A stretch of 35,168 nt of DNA, from positions 1 through 35,168 of the forward strand of contig CAJNOQ010001162.1 of NCBI GenBank assembly GCA_905250885.1. Reading direction: 5' to 3'. The translations under genes and the position numbers were made by a program. Positions 33,778 through 35,168 of the stretch are shown one piece after another; the stretch's first letter is position 1, and the number at the start of each line of letters is the position of its first letter. The notes below the pieces were generated by a model. The model was not told the DNA's origin, ran no database searches, and worked only from the letters and a program-made list of their open reading frames with translations. The DNA is from Didymodactylos carnosus (lineage: Eukaryota > Rotifera > Eurotatoria > Philodinida > Philodinidae).

Positions 33778-35168
33778 AGAATGAGTAGTGGAACAAACGA
33801 GAAGGAGAAACTTTTTTTCCATTTACACACACACACACACACCTTTGTTTTCTATTAGAAAAATCTGAAGAGTATGGTAAGCAAATAAAGAATGAATTGT
33901 ATATATTATTATATTTTTTCTTTTGTTTGTTTGTTTGTTTATGTATGCTTTTTAAATGTTTTGCTACGATGATGTCATTGAATGAGAGTTCATGAGTTTT
34001 TTTTGTCTTCCATCTCTATATATGATAGTTTCGTTTGATATATTATGTACCTACAATGTAGGAAATCTCTAGTTTTTGATTTGTTTATTGTTTTAACAAA
34101 TTTGTGAATGAAATTGTTGCCTTTGGTTTTTTTGATCTTAGATCAAGAGATAGTAAGAGAATATGATAAGTAAAAGAAGATCTGCATTTACCTTCGTAAA
34201 ATTGAATGAGTAAAGCAAAAAGTGTTTTTTACTATTAGTTCTTGAATGTGTTGTATGAAGAATAAATAGCTGTCTTATTTTCGTTTCTTTATTCGCCAAT
34301 ATATCTAATAACATATTTTTTTACTATTTGTTTACGAAATGTTTCTCATTACAAAAAACGAAGCTGTTGTAGTTAATATTGTGAATCTTCAGAAAAAATG
34401 TAACTCTGTATTTGAGAGATAACATCACAACAATTGAATGAACTGTAATGCTGTATTAACTTTTTGTCTACAAATAGAACAAAAACAAATGCGTTGTTTT
34501 CTAATTATTTCAAGTTTTTTTAATATACTCTCTTCCAGTGAAAGGCTGCTATTATTTTTTATTATCATAATATATTTTTTTGATTAATTTTACGAATTCA
34601 TAATATAAAAAGTTAGATAGAAATTTCTCTTCCATTATCAAATAGTCTTTTTTTTGTTGCGTGATTTTTTTTTCTTTTAAACATGACACAAATTCCTCTA
34701 TTTTTCTCTATTTGTAGCATTTTAGTTTTTAGTTTTTTTCATCGAAATCTAATTAATTTTCTATCACATGAGCAACTGTCAGATATCACGGGATGATTTA
34801 CTTTTTTTTTTATTAAGCCAATTTCTATGCTAAATCTTTTTTATGCTCATCAACAGGTCGTTGACATTATTAGAAAATAATCGTTTTCATTTATCATTTG
34901 TTTACTTAAGTTCTATTTAGTACTTTTTTTTCTAGTCTTTTCTGTCCTGACGGTGATTTAAACAGTTAAATACATTATGAAATACTTCCCTGTACGTTCC
35001 GTTCCAATCTGGATATATTTTTATTTTTGTGTTTGGTATATTTCAGTTAAAATTGAACTCGGATAATAATACAGATGTGAATAAGTGTGTTTGAATAGTA
35101 AATTATATACTCACATATTTTAGAATTGACTCTCTGTGGGTATGAATTTATGTGAGATTTATTTTTGT
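33778..35168. other. 3' flank of the CPSF6-like gene
   Basis: Begins with the 3' UTR, which has an AC microsatellite at about 33826-33842 and an AATAAA signal at 33884-33889, roughly 110 nt after the stop. Beyond that the sequence is AT-rich with many T-runs, and no gene, RNA or repeat is supported to the window end. Confidence 0.55.

Noticed and set aside
1-35168. CRISPR arrays, bacterial operon signals, retroelement or virus-like proteins
   Set aside because: The genes are spliced animal genes. No regularly spaced repeat array is present, and no reverse transcriptase, integrase, capsid or envelope motif was recognised in the translated frames.

Overview
The window is a stretch of an AT-rich, compact animal (metazoan) nuclear genome. 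Six protein-coding genes can be reconstructed exon by exon, and all but one contain introns. Most introns are only about 50-70 bp with GT-AG ends, and the splice phases agree at every junction used here. The proteins are animal ones: an AAK1/BMP2K-type kinase, an IRF2BP zinc-finger/RING protein and CPSF6. AT-richness, tiny introns, acceptors very close to start codons and many short fold-back elements would suit a bdelloid rotifer or a similar small invertebrate. That placement is inference, because nothing in the sequence fixes the species.

Layout. 1-2569: non-coding flank with two adjacent fold-back repeats (442-945, 947-1222). 2570-8253 (-): six-exon Numb-associated kinase (AAK1/BMP2K family), with a 385-bp fold-back element carrying an 8-bp target duplication in one intron. 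9699-11169 (-): four-exon Rad6/UBE2A-UBE2B-type ubiquitin-conjugating enzyme with an added acidic, low-complexity tail. 11170-16533: 5.3 kb without a host gene, filled by transposon remains: a 750-bp element (11381-12130) and a 2.7-kb element with short terminal inverted repeats and a 9-bp target duplication (12846-15567) that itself carries a fold-back repeat. 16534-16941 (+): single-exon small mitochondrial membrane protein resembling the prag01 family. 17444-21363 (+): eleven-exon carnitine O-octanoyltransferase (CROT-like). Its first intron holds a separate two-exon four-pass membrane protein gene on the opposite strand (17839-18374). 22052-23645 (-): two-exon IRF2BP-family transcriptional co-regulator. 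23646-30422: 6.8 kb non-coding, with a decayed hAT-like candidate (23942-24859), a fold-back element (29048-29362) and a cluster of a TCGCGA-centred palindrome (29390-30030). 30423-33777 (+): nine-exon CPSF6-like pre-mRNA cleavage factor, with small inverted-repeat elements in introns 1 and 4. 33778-35168: 3' flank.

The genes are ordinary housekeeping or regulatory genes with unrelated jobs: endocytic kinase, ubiquitin conjugation, mitochondrial membrane, peroxisomal fatty-acid metabolism, transcriptional co-regulation and 3'-end processing. There is no sign of an operon or gene cluster working as one system. The less ordinary content is the density of short non-autonomous DNA elements (about ten in 35 kb, several of them long hairpins inside introns), a gene nested antisense in an intron, a GC-AG intron, and an unexplained phase-compatible alternative exon in the kinase gene. 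I did not find a convincing new molecular system.
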